The translations under genes and the position numbers were made by a program. Under the pieces are notes generated by a model that worked only from the letters and a program-made list of their open reading frames with translations, was not told where the DNA came from and made no database searches. Source: Mycobacterium saskatchewanense (GTDB lineage Bacteria; Actinomycetota; Actinomycetes; Mycobacteriales; Mycobacteriaceae). Taken from it: a stretch of 64,000 bases of DNA. This document shows positions 44,600 to 54,385 of this stretch, piece after piece. The stretch is taken from contig NZ_AP022573.1 of assembly GCF_010729105.1 (NCBI RefSeq), forward strand, positions 2,976,001 through 3,040,000, written 5' to 3'. Every line of letters begins with the position of its first letter. The first letter of the stretch is position 1.

Positions 44600-46116
44600 T
44601 TAGCGGGGCAACCGACCTCACGGTCACCGAGCTGCTGGTACCGCTGGCCGAGATCGACGATCGCGGAATCTATTTTGAAGACTCCTTCACCAGCTGGCGC
44701 GACCACGTCCGGCACGGTGCGGCGATCGCAGAGACGCTGCGCGAGCGGCTCGACCCGTCGCGACCGCCGCATGTCGGCGTCCTATTGGAAAACAGCCCGT
44801 TCTTCTCCGCGATGCTGGTGGCGGCGGGGATGTCGGGGATCGTGCCCGTGGGGCTCAACCCGGTGCGCCGCGGCGCCGCGCTGGCCCGCGACATCGCGCG
44901 CGCCGACTGCCAATTGGTGTTGGCCGATGCGAATTCGGCTGCCCCGCTGGACGGTATCGAGCACGTGAACGTCGATTCCCGCGAGTGGGCCGACAAGGTG
45001 GCCGGGCACCGCGACGCCGAGGCACGCTTCCGGTCCGCGTCTCCCGCGGACCTGTTCATGTTGATCTTCACGTCGGGCACCAGCGGTGAGCCCAAGGCGG
45101 TGAAGGTCAGCCACGGCAAGGTGGCCGTCGCCGGGGCGATGATGGCGCAGCGATTCCAGCTCGGCCCTGAAGACGTCTGCTACGTGTCGATGCCGCTGTT
45201 CCATTCCAACGCCGTGTTGGTGGGCTGGTCGGTAGCGGCGGCCTGCCGGGGCTCGATGGCGTTGCGGCGCAAGTTTTCCGCGTCGAATTTCCTGGTGGAC
45301 GTTCGCCGCTACGGCGCCACCTACGCGAACTACGTCGGCAAGCCCTTGTCGTATGTGCTCGCCACGCCGGAGCGGCCGGACGATGCTGACAATCCGCTGC
45401 GGGCGGTCTACGGCAACGAGGGCGTGCCCGGCGACATCGAGCGCTTCGGGCGCAGGTTCGGTTGCGTGGTCCAGGATGGCTTCGGGTCGACGGAGGGCGG
45501 CGTGGCGATCGCCCGCACACCGGACACCCCGCCGGGCGCGTTGGGCCCGCTGCCCGAGGGCATCGAGATCGTCGACCCCGAGTCCGGAAAGCCGTGTCCG
45601 CCCGGTGTGATCGGCGAGCTGGTGAACGTGGCGGGCGCAGGGCGCTTCGAGGGTTACTACAACGACGAGGCGGCCGAGGCCGAGCGGATGGCCGGAGGCA
45701 TCTACCACAGCGGTGACCTGGCCTACCGCGATGACGCGGGGTTCGCGTATTTCGCTGGACGGCTGGGTGATTGGATGCGGGTCGGCGGCGAGAACCTGGG
45801 TTCGGCGCCGATCGAGAGGGTGCTGCTGCGGTTTCCCGACGTGAGCGAGGTGGCGGTATACCCCGTGCCCGATCCCGTTGTCGGCGACCAGGTGATGGCC
45901 GCGGTGGTGCTGGCGCCGGGGCTGCGGTTCGACGCGGAGAAGTTCCGCACCTTCCTGGCCGAGCAACCGGACTTGGGACCGAAGCAGTGGCCGTCGTATG
46001 TGCGCGTGAGCGCTCAGCTTCCACGAACGGCCACCTTCAAGGTGCTCAAGCGTCAGTTGTCGGCCGAGGGAGTCGATTGCGGCGATCCGGTATGGCCGAT
46101 ACGCGAATTGCGATAA
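44596..46116 (+). CDS. fadD17: FadD17, acyl-CoA ligase for steroid side chain
   Basis: A 506-residue ANL-type ligase. The GTG at 44596 follows a GAGGAGGAG site. Motifs are TSGTSGEPKAVK near residue 155 (P-loop), GFGSTEGG, HSGDLAYRDD, GRLGDWMRVGGENLGSAPIE and the C-terminal lysine in TFKVLKR. In M. tuberculosis, FadD17 acts on steroids with short (C5) acidic side chains. It follows the fadE26-fadE27 operon. The start region is duplicated in tandem, so an extra 21-codon frame precedes it and could affect its translation. Confidence 0.92.
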   Translation: MFSGATDLTVTELLVPLAEIDDRGIYFEDSFTSWRDHVRHGAAIAETLRERLDPSRPPHVGVLLENSPFFSAMLVAAGMSGIVPVGLNPVRRGAALARDIARADCQLVLADANSAAPLDGIEHVNVDSREWADKVAGHRDAEARFRSASPADLFMLIFTSGTSGEPKAVKVSHGKVAVAGAMMAQRFQLGPEDVCYVSMPLFHSNAVLVGWSVAAACRGSMALRRKFSASNFLVDVRRYGATYANYVGKPLSYVLATPERPDDADNPLRAVYGNEGVPGDIERFGRRFGCVVQDGFGSTEGGVAIARTPDTPPGALGPLPEGIEIVDPESGKPCPPGVIGELVNVAGAGRFEGYYNDEAAEAERMAGGIYHSGDLAYRDDAGFAYFAGRLGDWMRVGGENLGSAPIERVLLRFPDVSEVAVYPVPDPVVGDQVMAAVVLAPGLRFDAEKFRTFLAEQPDLGPKQWPSYVRVSAQLPRTATFKVLKRQLSAEGVDCGDPVWPIRELR

Positions 46117-46348
46117 TCCCCGATTAGCTGCCTCCCATAGCTGGATTTCCTCGCGATCCCGGTGCGACAAATGAATTCAATGTTTGTCGTCTCGCAGCAC
46201 CGTTTGGCATTTGAAAAACGAAATTTTCAACATAGGAACGAACCGATGCTTGCTGTTTAACGCCTGTCTAACAAAGATGTAACTGCCGGGAAATGTTCTA
46301 ACGTCGCCGGTTTCAGTCAGAGCGGAACACAGTAGCGCGAGGGATTGA

Positions 46349-48373
46349 ATGTCGTATTTAGTTGCTGCGCCGGACCTCATTACCGCGGCGACAACGGATC
46401 TGGCAGGCATCGGCTCGATGGTCGCCCGCGCCCACGCGGCGGCCGCGGCACCGACGACAAATTTGGTGTCGGCGGCCGAGGACGAGATCTCGGCGGCCAT
46501 CACGGCGTTGTTCTCCGAGCATGCCCAGGGCTACCAGGCGTTGGCGGGGCAGGCAGCCGCATTTCATGACCAGTTCGTGCGAACGCTGGCTTCCGGCGCC
46601 GCGGCGTATGCCGGCGCCGACGCGTTCAACATATCGCCGTTGCAGGGCGCCTTGGACTTGATCAATCTGCCGACGGAAGTGCTCTTCGGGCGCCCGCTGA
46701 TCGGAAACGGCACCAATGCCACCGCGCCCGGCGGGCGTGGCGGTGACGGCGGGCTGCTGATCGGAAACGGCGGCAACGGTGCCGCGGGTGTCAGCGGACA
46801 GAACGGCGGCAACGGCGGATCCGCCGGAATGTGGGGCAACGGCGGCGTGGGCGGCGCCGGCGGCAGCGGCGGCGCCGCCGGTGGCAACGGCGGCAACGGC
46901 GGGTTGCTTTTCGGCGTCGGTGGGGCCGGCGGCATGGGTGGCGCCGGCGCCGGCACCGGGGGCAACGGCGGCAGCGGCGGATGGCTGTTCGGCGGCGGCG
47001 GCCCCGGTGGTATGGGGGGCTACGGAGGTGGCACCGGCGGCAACGGCGGCGCCGGCGAGCTGCTGTTCGGCGCCGGCGGCAACGGCGGCGCCGGCGGAAC
47101 CGGCACGACCGGCCTCGATGGAGGTGGCCCCCACGGCGCTGGCGGCGCCGCGGGCAACGGCGGTCATGGCGGCAACGGGGGCGGAGGCGGCTGGCTCAGC
47201 AGCGGAGGGGCCGGTGGAACCGGTGGGAGCGGCGGCGCCGGTGGCACCGGTGACGCCGCCGCCACGGCCGGCGCGCTGGGGGCGGACGGCGGCGTGGGTG
47301 GCAACGGCGGCGCTGGTGGCGCCGGGGGTCACGGCGCCCTCTTGTTCGGCCAGGGTGGCCCGGGGGGCGCCGGTGGGGTCGGCGGTACCGGTGGTACGGG
47401 CGGCACGGGCGGGGACGGCGTCGGATTGATCGGCACCACTCCCGCGATCACGGGCGGAACCGGCGGCACCGGCGGGAACGGTGGCACCGCGGGCATAGGC
47501 GGCGCCGGCGGCGCGGCCGGCCAGCTGTTCAGCGCGGCGGGGCCAGGCGGCGGCGTGGGAGCGGGCGGCACCGGTGGCGCTGGCGGAGCGGGCGGCACCG
47601 GTCTCAACGGGCTTTCGCCAGTCGACGGCACCGGTCTCTCCGGCTTCGGCGGCGGCACCGGCGGGCATGGTGGACAGGGCGGCCAGGGCGGCGCCGCCGT
47701 GCCGGGTGGTGTGGCCGGTGATGGCGGCGCCGGGGGCGCCGGTGGCCAGGGCGGCAACGGCGGGCAAGGCGCCACCGGCCTGGTCGGCGGCGGTCTCACC
47801 GGCACGGGCGGCAACGGTGGGGATGCCGGAGCCGGGGGGGCGGGTGGCACGGGCGGGGCCGCGGGCGGTGTCGGCGGCACGGCCGGCCGCGGCGGAGCCG
47901 GGACAAGCGGCGGGCACGGCGGCAACGCGGGCGGCGGGAGCAACGGCACAACCCTGACCGATGGTGGTGCCGGAGGACAGGGTGGCCTAGGGGGTGGCGG
48001 CGGCACCGGTGGGGCCTCCGGGGCCGCCAACGGCGGCCATGCGGGTACCGCGGGTATTAACGGCAGCGGCGGTGGCGGCGGTGACGGCGGCAACGGCGGC
48101 CAGGGCTTTGACGCGACGAATGCGCTGGCTGGAACGTCCGGCACCAATGGCGGGGCCGGCGGGGCCGGCGGGGTCGGCGGGGCGGCCGGCGGTGCGGGCG
48201 CGACCTCGGGTGCCGGCGGCAACGGCGGCACCGGTGGGGTCGGGGGTGATGGCGCCAACGGGGCCGACTCGTTGACCGGCCTGACCAAGGGAGGCGACGG
48301 CGGTAACGGCGGTAACGGCGGTGACGGCGGTCAGGGCGGCGCCACGGCGCGACCACGGCACCGCCGGCAGTGA
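46349..48373 (+). CDS. PE_PGRS protein, first reading frame
   Basis: The ATG at 46349 starts the PE domain ([24 protein letters not shown]), which covers about 95 residues with the helix pair and the late [11 protein letters not shown] linker [12 protein letters not shown] leads to the PGRS region of G-G-N and G-G-A repeats. The frame stops at 48373 after the unusual end [10 protein letters not shown]. Comparison with an almost identical block at 49333-49856 shows 5 bases missing at about 48351-48363, which shifts the frame. The real gene therefore probably continues to 51983. PE_PGRS53/54 lie at this place in M. tuberculosis. The protein is exported by ESX-5-type systems. Confidence 0.85.
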   Translation: MSYLVAAPDLITAATTDLAGIGSMVARAHAAAAAPTTNLVSAAEDEISAAITALFSEHAQGYQALAGQAAAFHDQFVRTLASGAAAYAGADAFNISPLQGALDLINLPTEVLFGRPLIGNGTNATAPGGRGGDGGLLIGNGGNGAAGVSGQNGGNGGSAGMWGNGGVGGAGGSGGAAGGNGGNGGLLFGVGGAGGMGGAGAGTGGNGGSGGWLFGGGGPGGMGGYGGGTGGNGGAGELLFGAGGNGGAGGTGTTGLDGGGPHGAGGAAGNGGHGGNGGGGGWLSSGGAGGTGGSGGAGGTGDAAATAGALGADGGVGGNGGAGGAGGHGALLFGQGGPGGAGGVGGTGGTGGTGGDGVGLIGTTPAITGGTGGTGGNGGTAGIGGAGGAAGQLFSAAGPGGGVGAGGTGGAGGAGGTGLNGLSPVDGTGLSGFGGGTGGHGGQGGQGGAAVPGGVAGDGGAGGAGGQGGNGGQGATGLVGGGLTGTGGNGGDAGAGGAGGTGGAAGGVGGTAGRGGAGTSGGHGGNAGGGSNGTTLTDGGAGGQGGLGGGGGTGGASGAANGGHAGTAGINGSGGGGGDGGNGGQGFDATNALAGTSGTNGGAGGAGGVGGAAGGAGATSGAGGNGGTGGVGGDGANGADSLTGLTKGGDGGNGGNGGDGGQGGATARPRHRRQ

Positions 48374-48581
48374 CGGCACCAACGGCAGCGGCGGCAACGC
48401 CGGCAACGGCGGTGACGGCGGCCAGGGGTATGACGCCAAGACGTTGAGTGCGGTGTTGGGCACCTCGGGCACCGACGGCGGCACCGGCGGCGACGGCGGC
48501 ACCGGCGGGGCGGCCGGCGGTGCGGGCGCCCATGCCGGTAACGGCGGCACCGGCGGTGGTGGTGGAACCGGTGGTGATGGC
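48063..48581. repeat. PE_PGRS internal block, copy 1
   Basis: This block is nearly identical at DNA level to 49333-49856, with offset 1,270 before and 1,275 after the 5-base loss at about 48351-48363. Only a few base differences are visible. It codes for [19 protein letters not shown], then [16 protein letters not shown] and the [11 protein letters not shown] segment. Confidence 0.8.
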
Positions 48582-51500
48582 GCTGATGGCACGGTGCTGA
48601 CCAATGCGGGCAACGCCGGTGCGGGCGGCAACGGCGGGGCCGGCGGGGCTGGCGGGTCGACCGCCAATGGCGGCAGCTCTGGTGTCGACGGCAGCGGCGG
48701 CGACGCCGGTGACGGCGGGGTCGGCGGCCAGGGGTATGACGCGAGCACCAGTGCGTTGACCGCACCCGGCCAAGCGGGCACCAACGGCGGCAACGGCGGT
48801 AACGGCGGGGTCGGCGGGGCCGCGGGTGGGGCCACCGCAACCTCGGGTGCCGGCGGCAACGGCGGAGCAGGTGGGGTCGGGGGCAGCGGCGCCAACGGGG
48901 CTGACTCGTTGACCGGCCTGACCAAAGGACAAGACGGCGGGGCCGGCGGTAACGGCGGTGACGGCGGTCAGGGCGGCGCCCACGGCGCGACCAACGGCGG
49001 CCCCGCCGGCAGCGACGGCACCAACGCCAACGGCGGCAACGCCGGCGACGGCGGGAACGGCGGCAAGGGCTACGACGCCAACACGTTGGGCATGTTGGGC
49101 GATGCCGGCACTGATGGCGGCAACGGCGGGGCCGGCGGCGTCGGAGGTGATGCCGGTGGCGCCGGCGCCCACGCCGGTAACGGCGGCACCGGCGGTGGTG
49201 GTGGCGCCGGTGGTGATGGCGCCAACGGCGCCTTACTCAACGGCCTGGACGGGGGCAACGCGGGCAACGGTGGCCTAGGTGGCGACGGGGGCGCGGCCGG
49301 CGCCGCCCATGGCGGCACCACCGGCACCGATGGCAGCGGCGGTGGCGGCGGTGACGGCGGCAACGGCGGTCAGGGCTTTGACGCGACGAATGCGCTGGCT
49401 GGAACGTCCGGCACCAATGGCGGGGCCGGCGGGGCCGGCGGGGTCGGCGGGGCGGCCGGCGGTGCGGGCGCGACCTCGGGTGCCGGCGGCAACGGCGGCA
49501 CCGGTGGGGTCGGGGGTGATGGCGCCAACGGGGCCGACTCGTTGACCGGCCTGACCAAGGGAGGCGACGGCGGTAACGGCGGTAACGGCGGTGACGGCGG
49601 TCAGGGCGGCGCCCACGGCGCGACCCACGGCGGCACCGCCGGCAGTGACGGCACCAACGGCAGCGGCGGCAACGCCGGCAACGGCGGTGACGGCGGCCAG
49701 GGGTATGACGCCAAGACGTTGAGTGCGGTGTTGGGCACCTCGGGCACCGACGGCGGCACCGGCGGCGACGGCGGCACCGGCGGGGCGGCCGGCGGTGCGG
49801 GCGCCCATGCCGGTAACGGCGGCACCGGCGGTGGTGGTGGAACCGGTGGTGATGGCGCCAACGGAACCCAGGGCGTCACGTCATTGATCGGCGGTGGCCA
49901 AGGCGGCGACGGAGGCAACGGCGGCGACGGTGGCACCGGAGGGGCGGCAGGCTCCATCGTCAACGGCGGCAGTACCGGTGCTGACGGCGTCGACGGCAAC
50001 GGCGGCAACGCCGGCAACGGCGGCGACGGCGGACGCGGCTTCGACGCCAGCGGCCTTACCGGCACCGGGCTCAGCGGCGGTGACGGCGGCAAGGCGGGCG
50101 ACGGCGGCGTCGGCGGAGCCGCCGGCGGTACGAGCGCAATGTCCGGCCAAGGCGGCAACGGCGGAACCGGCGGGACCGGGGGCGGCGGCGCCAGCGGGTC
50201 CAATGCCGTCACCGGCCTGACCAAGGGAGGCGACGGCGGGGCCGGAGGCAACGGCGGTGACGGCGGCCTGGGCGGCGCCCACGGCGCGACCAACGGCGGC
50301 ACCGCCGGCAGCGACGGCACCAACGGCAGCGGCGGCACGGGGGGCAACGGCGGGATCGGCGGCAAGGGCTACGACGCCAACACGTTGGGTCTTCTGGGCG
50401 ATGCCGGCACGGACGGCGGCCGCGGCGGTGACGGCGGCATCGGAGGGGCGGCCGGCGGCACCGGGGCCCACAGCGGCAACGGCGGCACCGGCGGTGGTGG
50501 CGGCGCCGGCGGCGATGGCGCCGACGGCACGCTGCTGACCAACGCCGGGGATGGTGGCGACGGCGGAGTCGGCGGCAACGGTGGCTCGGCTGGGTCGACC
50601 ACCAACGGAGGCTCGGAGGGCTCCAACGGCGGCGGCGGCACCGGCGGCACGGGCGGCAACGGCGGCAACGGCTACGACGCCAGTGGCCTGACCGGCACCG
50701 GCACCTCCGGCACGAACGGCGGCAGCGGCGGCACGGGCGGCGACGGCGGCGCCCCCGGCGGCACTGGCGCGACCGGCGGCCAGGGCGGCGACGGGGGCAA
50801 GGGCGGCTACGGCGGCAACGGGGCGACCGGAACGGGCAACGCCGGAACCGGGGGCGCCGGCGGCAACGGCGGGGACGGCGGCGACCCGGGACGGGGCGGC
50901 ATTCCGGGAGCGGCCGGTGGCACCATGGGCGCCGAGGGAGCCGGCGGCGACGGCGGCAAGGGCGGCGCCGGAGGTGACGGGGGCGCCGGTGCCGCGGGCG
51001 CAAACTCGCTGCCTCAGTTGCAGCTGTCGCAGGCGCCCACCGGCACGGCGGGGACGTCGTCGTCGATCAACGGCGGAGCGGGCACCGACGCGACCAACAC
51101 TCAGGAAACGGGCGGAACCGGTGGGGCGGGTTACGGCAGCCCACTCGGCCTCAACCCGACCGGCGGAAACGGTGGCACCGGCGGCAACGGCGGCCCACTC
51201 GGCACGGGCGGGACGGGTGGCGCCGGTGGCGGTGGCTCGGTGCTCGGCGGGCGCGGCGGCGACGGCGGCGACGGCGGCAGTGGCGGCCTTGGGGGTGCCG
51301 GCGGTGGCGGCGGTGGCGTTTTGCTGGGGACCAGCGGCGGGACCGCCGGCAACGGTGGCACCGGCGGCGACGGCGGGAGCGGAGGGCTCACCGGTGGCAT
51401 CGGCGGCCCCGGTGGAAGCGTCGCCGTCGGTCTGGGCAGCCACGGCGGTAACGGCGGCACCGGCGGTAACGGTGGCACCGGTGCCACCGGCGGCACAGGC

Positions 51501-51983
51501 GGCACGGGAGGCCACGGCGGCACGGGAGGCGCCGGCGGCGCGAACGGAGGCAGCGGCGGTGCGGGCGGCGCAGGCGGTGCCGGCGGCCAGGGCGGCACCG
51601 GTGCCACCGGAGGCTACGGCGGCATGGGCGGCGCCGGCGGCGACGTGCTCGTCGGCGCCGGTGCCGGCAGCCAGGCCGGCAACGGCGGAACGGGCGGCAC
51701 CGGCGGCACCGGCGGGATCGGCGGCACGGGCGGCACCGGTGGAAACGGTGGAAACGGCGGCGCTCCCGGTGCCGGCGGCAACGGCACGGGCGGCGGGGGC
51801 GGAGCGGGCGGCGCCGCGGGCACCGGCGGCACCGGGGGCGGTAGCGGTACCGGCGGCGACGGTGGTCGCGGCGGTCTCAGTGTGCTCGGTGCGGGCGGCG
51901 TTGCCGGCGGCCAGGGCGGCACCGGCGCGGCCGGCGGCGCCGGCAGCGGCGGCGGCCAAGGCGCCGACGGCAGCGCCGGGTGA
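48321..51983 (+). CDS. PGRS continuation of the same gene after a frameshift
   Basis: From about 48345 this frame carries on the G-G-x repeat protein without any PE domain or separate promoter. It runs for about 1,210 residues and ends [11 protein letters not shown] at TGA 51981-51983. Non-repeat inserts are [33 protein letters not shown] and [11 protein letters not shown], which break the glycine runs. Together with the first frame it would make a protein of about 1,880 residues. Either the gene is split by a 5-base loss or the loss is an assembly error in a repeat. Confidence 0.75.
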   Translation: MTAVRAAPRRDHGTAGSDGTNGSGGNAGNGGDGGQGYDAKTLSAVLGTSGTDGGTGGDGGTGGAAGGAGAHAGNGGTGGGGGTGGDGADGTVLTNAGNAGAGGNGGAGGAGGSTANGGSSGVDGSGGDAGDGGVGGQGYDASTSALTAPGQAGTNGGNGGNGGVGGAAGGATATSGAGGNGGAGGVGGSGANGADSLTGLTKGQDGGAGGNGGDGGQGGAHGATNGGPAGSDGTNANGGNAGDGGNGGKGYDANTLGMLGDAGTDGGNGGAGGVGGDAGGAGAHAGNGGTGGGGGAGGDGANGALLNGLDGGNAGNGGLGGDGGAAGAAHGGTTGTDGSGGGGGDGGNGGQGFDATNALAGTSGTNGGAGGAGGVGGAAGGAGATSGAGGNGGTGGVGGDGANGADSLTGLTKGGDGGNGGNGGDGGQGGAHGATHGGTAGSDGTNGSGGNAGNGGDGGQGYDAKTLSAVLGTSGTDGGTGGDGGTGGAAGGAGAHAGNGGTGGGGGTGGDGANGTQGVTSLIGGGQGGDGGNGGDGGTGGAAGSIVNGGSTGADGVDGNGGNAGNGGDGGRGFDASGLTGTGLSGGDGGKAGDGGVGGAAGGTSAMSGQGGNGGTGGTGGGGASGSNAVTGLTKGGDGGAGGNGGDGGLGGAHGATNGGTAGSDGTNGSGGTGGNGGIGGKGYDANTLGLLGDAGTDGGRGGDGGIGGAAGGTGAHSGNGGTGGGGGAGGDGADGTLLTNAGDGGDGGVGGNGGSAGSTTNGGSEGSNGGGGTGGTGGNGGNGYDASGLTGTGTSGTNGGSGGTGGDGGAPGGTGATGGQGGDGGKGGYGGNGATGTGNAGTGGAGGNGGDGGDPGRGGIPGAAGGTMGAEGAGGDGGKGGAGGDGGAGAAGANSLPQLQLSQAPTGTAGTSSSINGGAGTDATNTQETGGTGGAGYGSPLGLNPTGGNGGTGGNGGPLGTGGTGGAGGGGSVLGGRGGDGGDGGSGGLGGAGGGGGGVLLGTSGGTAGNGGTGGDGGSGGLTGGIGGPGGSVAVGLGSHGGNGGTGGNGGTGATGGTGGTGGHGGTGGAGGANGGSGGAGGAGGAGGQGGTGATGGYGGMGGAGGDVLVGAGAGSQAGNGGTGGTGGTGGIGGTGGTGGNGGNGGAPGAGGNGTGGGGGAGGAAGTGGTGGGSGTGGDGGRGGLSVLGAGGVAGGQGGTGAAGGAGSGGGQGADGSAG
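49333..49856. repeat. PE_PGRS internal block, copy 2
   Basis: This is the intact counterpart of the block at 48063-48581. It keeps the reading frame through [16 protein letters not shown], where copy 1 has lost 5 bases. Such similarity inside one gene points to recent unequal crossing over or gene conversion. Confidence 0.8.
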
Positions 51984-52008
51984 GGACCGCTTGTAATCTC
52001 GAGTCCCT

Positions 52009-52704
52009 ATGCGACACCATGCGCCACGGGCGAGCTTCGAACAGCTGTCAGCCGCGGATTCGCCCCCCATGGGAATTGCAGTGGCCGCCGGAGCCGAATT
52101 GTATTCATTTGGCCGGTGGTCCTCCGGAGTTGCCTGGTCAACCATTAAAGTTCCCCTCGCAATAGCGGCATTGCGCAACGACCGCCCACGCGCAATTGAC
52201 CTGGCGACCGAAGCCATCGTCGAGTCGGATAATCCGGCGGCCGAACATTTGTGGACACAACTCGGCGCACCCCCCGACGCCGCACAAAAGGTGCGGGCTA
52301 TTCTCGTCGATTCCGGTGACACCGACACGGTGGTCGAGTCCCGTCGGCTGCGCGAGGGTTTCACCCCGTTCGGGCAGACGCACTGGTCCCTGAGCCGCCA
52401 GGCGCAGTTCGCCGCCCGCTTACCCGACCTCGAGGGCGCCGACCCCGTCCTCGAGCTGATGCGAAACCTGACCCCGACCCACCGCTGGGGCCTGGCCGCC
52501 AAAGGGGCTGCCGCCAAGGGCGGTTGGGGTCCCGGCACCGACGGGAGCTACTTGGTCCGGCAATTCGCTGTCGTACCAACCTCATCCGGGCACGCCGGCG
52601 TCGCGATGGCGGCGCAGGCCGACTCCTTCGAGACAGGAATCGATGCGGTCAACGCGATGGCCGACTGGCTCGCCGGCCACCTCCCGACGCTAACCGAACA
52701 GTGA
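52009..52704 (+). CDS. Beta-lactamase/DD-peptidase-fold serine hydrolase
   Basis: A 231-residue protein with the three motifs of penicillin-recognising enzymes: S44-T-I-K47 (SxxK), S72-D-N74 (SDN) and K169-G-G171 (KTG-type). The spacing resembles class A beta-lactamase-like folds. The usual omega-loop glutamate is not obvious. There is no signal peptide or membrane helix, which is unusual for an enzyme of this type, so it may be cytoplasmic or use a non-classical route. It lies 25 bases after the PE_PGRS stop on the same strand, and its 3' end overlaps that of ilvX by 15 bases. Whether it acts on beta-lactams or peptides is unknown. Confidence 0.75.
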   Translation: MRHHAPRASFEQLSAADSPPMGIAVAAGAELYSFGRWSSGVAWSTIKVPLAIAALRNDRPRAIDLATEAIVESDNPAAEHLWTQLGAPPDAAQKVRAILVDSGDTDTVVESRRLREGFTPFGQTHWSLSRQAQFAARLPDLEGADPVLELMRNLTPTHRWGLAAKGAAAKGGWGPGTDGSYLVRQFAVVPTSSGHAGVAMAAQADSFETGIDAVNAMADWLAGHLPTLTEQ

Positions 52705-54240
52705 CGGCACCACCGCGTCGATGAGGTGGGGACCGGGCTCGGCAAAGGCGTGACGCAACGCGTCGGCGAACTCCTCGGCGGTGGTGACGCGCCGACCGGG
52801 AACGCCCATGCCCTCGGCGATCTTCACGAAGTCCATTGTCGGCCGCGACAAATCAAGGAGGTCCAGCGCCTTCGGACCCGGAGCGGAACCGGCCCCGACG
52901 CGCTGCAGCTCCACTCGCAGGATGTCGTAGGCGCTGTTGTCGTAGAGCACGGTCGTCACGTTCAGGTTCTCCCGTGCCTGGGTCCACAACCCGGAGATGG
53001 TGTACATGGCCGAACCGTCCGACTCCAGGCAGAGTACGGGTCGGTCCGGGGCCGCCACCGCCGCGCCCACCGCCGCCGGGATGCCATAGCCAATCGCCCC
53101 GCCGGTCAGCGTCAGCCAGTCGTGGGCCGGTGACCCGGCGGTGGCCTGCGGCAGCAGCAGGCCGGACGTGTTCGACTCGTCGACGACGATCGCGCCCTGC
53201 GGCAACAGCGCCCCGATCACCCCGGCCGCGGCCGCGGACGTGAGCGCACCCGTGGGCAACTCCGGGCGCGACGCCTCCGCTACCGACGCTTCGGTCCCGG
53301 GCGCCAGTTCGTCGGCCAGCGCGATCAAAGCCTCGGCGGCACCGCTGTGTTCGGCCAGCAGGTGCACGTCGCACCCGGCCGGTACCAGGTCGCTCGGCAT
53401 GCCGGGATAGGCGAAGAACGACACGGGCGATTTCGCACCGGCCAGCACCAAATGCTTGGCGCCGTCCAACTGGGCCGTGGCGGCCTCGGCGAAGTACGCG
53501 AGCCGATCGATGGCGGGCACGCCCGCGCCGCGTTCCAGTCGCGCCGGGAACGTCTCGCACAACAACCGGGCACCCGTCGCCTCCGCGATCCGCGCGGCCG
53601 CCGCCAACCCCGGCCCACGGGTCGCATCCCCGCCAACCATGATCACCGTCGGCTCCCCCGACCTCAGCACCTCCACCACCTCGACGGCCAGCGTCGGATC
53701 GGCTTCCGGCGGCCGCCCCGTCGGCGTCGCTGCGGGTTGGGCCCCGTCGGTCCACGACACGTCGGCTGGCAGGATCAGCGTCGAGATCTTCGAACCAGAC
53801 CGACTGGCGGCGATGGCCTCGGCCGCGTCGGCGCCGACGGCGCCGGTGTCGGCGGTTCTGCGCATCCAGCCCGACACGGTGCCGGCGACCGCGTCGATGT
53901 CGGATTCCAGTGGGGCGTCGTACTTTTTGTGATAGGTGGCGTGGTCGCCGACGACCACCACCATCGGCACCCGGGCCCGGCGCGCGTTGTGCAGATTGGC
54001 GAGCCCGTTGCCCAGGCCGGGCCCCAGGTGCAGCAGCACCGCAGCCGGCCGGTCGGCCATGCGGGCATAGCCGTCGGCCGCCCCGGTGGCTACACCCTCG
54101 AAGAGGGTCAGCACGCCACGCATCCCCGGCACGGTGTCCAACGCGGCCACGAAATGCATCTCCGAGGTGCCGGGGTTGGCGAAGCACACGTCGACCTCGC
54201 CGTCGACCAGGGTGTTGATCAAAGCCTGAGCGCCGTTCAC
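52690..54240 (-). CDS. ilvX: IlvX-like thiamine-diphosphate enzyme (acetolactate synthase-like)
   Basis: The GTG at 54240 with GGGAGG upstream gives 516 residues, close to the 515 of M. tuberculosis IlvX. The frame is open further upstream but is not family-like there. The N-terminal Pyr domain has the conserved glutamate in LFEGVATGAADGYARM. The PP domain shows ESDGSAMYTISGLWTQARENLNVTTVLYDNSAYDIL, the ThDP/Mg motif with S-D-G instead of the usual G-D-G. It is annotated as a large-subunit acetolactate synthase, but enzymes of this branch also include benzoylformate-decarboxylase-type proteins, so the reaction is uncertain. Confidence 0.85.
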   Translation of the reverse strand: MNGAQALINTLVDGEVDVCFANPGTSEMHFVAALDTVPGMRGVLTLFEGVATGAADGYARMADRPAAVLLHLGPGLGNGLANLHNARRARVPMVVVVGDHATYHKKYDAPLESDIDAVAGTVSGWMRRTADTGAVGADAAEAIAASRSGSKISTLILPADVSWTDGAQPAATPTGRPPEADPTLAVEVVEVLRSGEPTVIMVGGDATRGPGLAAAARIAEATGARLLCETFPARLERGAGVPAIDRLAYFAEAATAQLDGAKHLVLAGAKSPVSFFAYPGMPSDLVPAGCDVHLLAEHSGAAEALIALADELAPGTEASVAEASRPELPTGALTSAAAAGVIGALLPQGAIVVDESNTSGLLLPQATAGSPAHDWLTLTGGAIGYGIPAAVGAAVAAPDRPVLCLESDGSAMYTISGLWTQARENLNVTTVLYDNSAYDILRVELQRVGAGSAPGPKALDLLDLSRPTMDFVKIAEGMGVPGRRVTTAEEFADALRHAFAEPGPHLIDAVVPSLFG

Positions 54241-54385
54241 CTTTGTCCTCCCGTCCGAAAATAACCGGACCCAACGTCCGACCTGGCCACAACGCGCATC
54301 GGCGTTGTTATCGGCTGATGGTGCCGAAACGGACTTTACGTCTGCTTCCTGCGAGCGGTGCCGCTGCGTGCATGGCCGCGAGCGA

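Noticed and set aside
46349..51983. Horizontally acquired island because of the extreme G+C and repeats
   Set aside because: The composition is that of PE_PGRS genes, and this position in M. tuberculosis also holds PE_PGRS genes.
49881..52538. Open minus strand frame of about 885 codons across the PGRS region
   Set aside because: It mirrors the G-G-x repeats as alanine-rich protein and has no domain. The opposite strand has the PE_PGRS gene with a clear PE domain.
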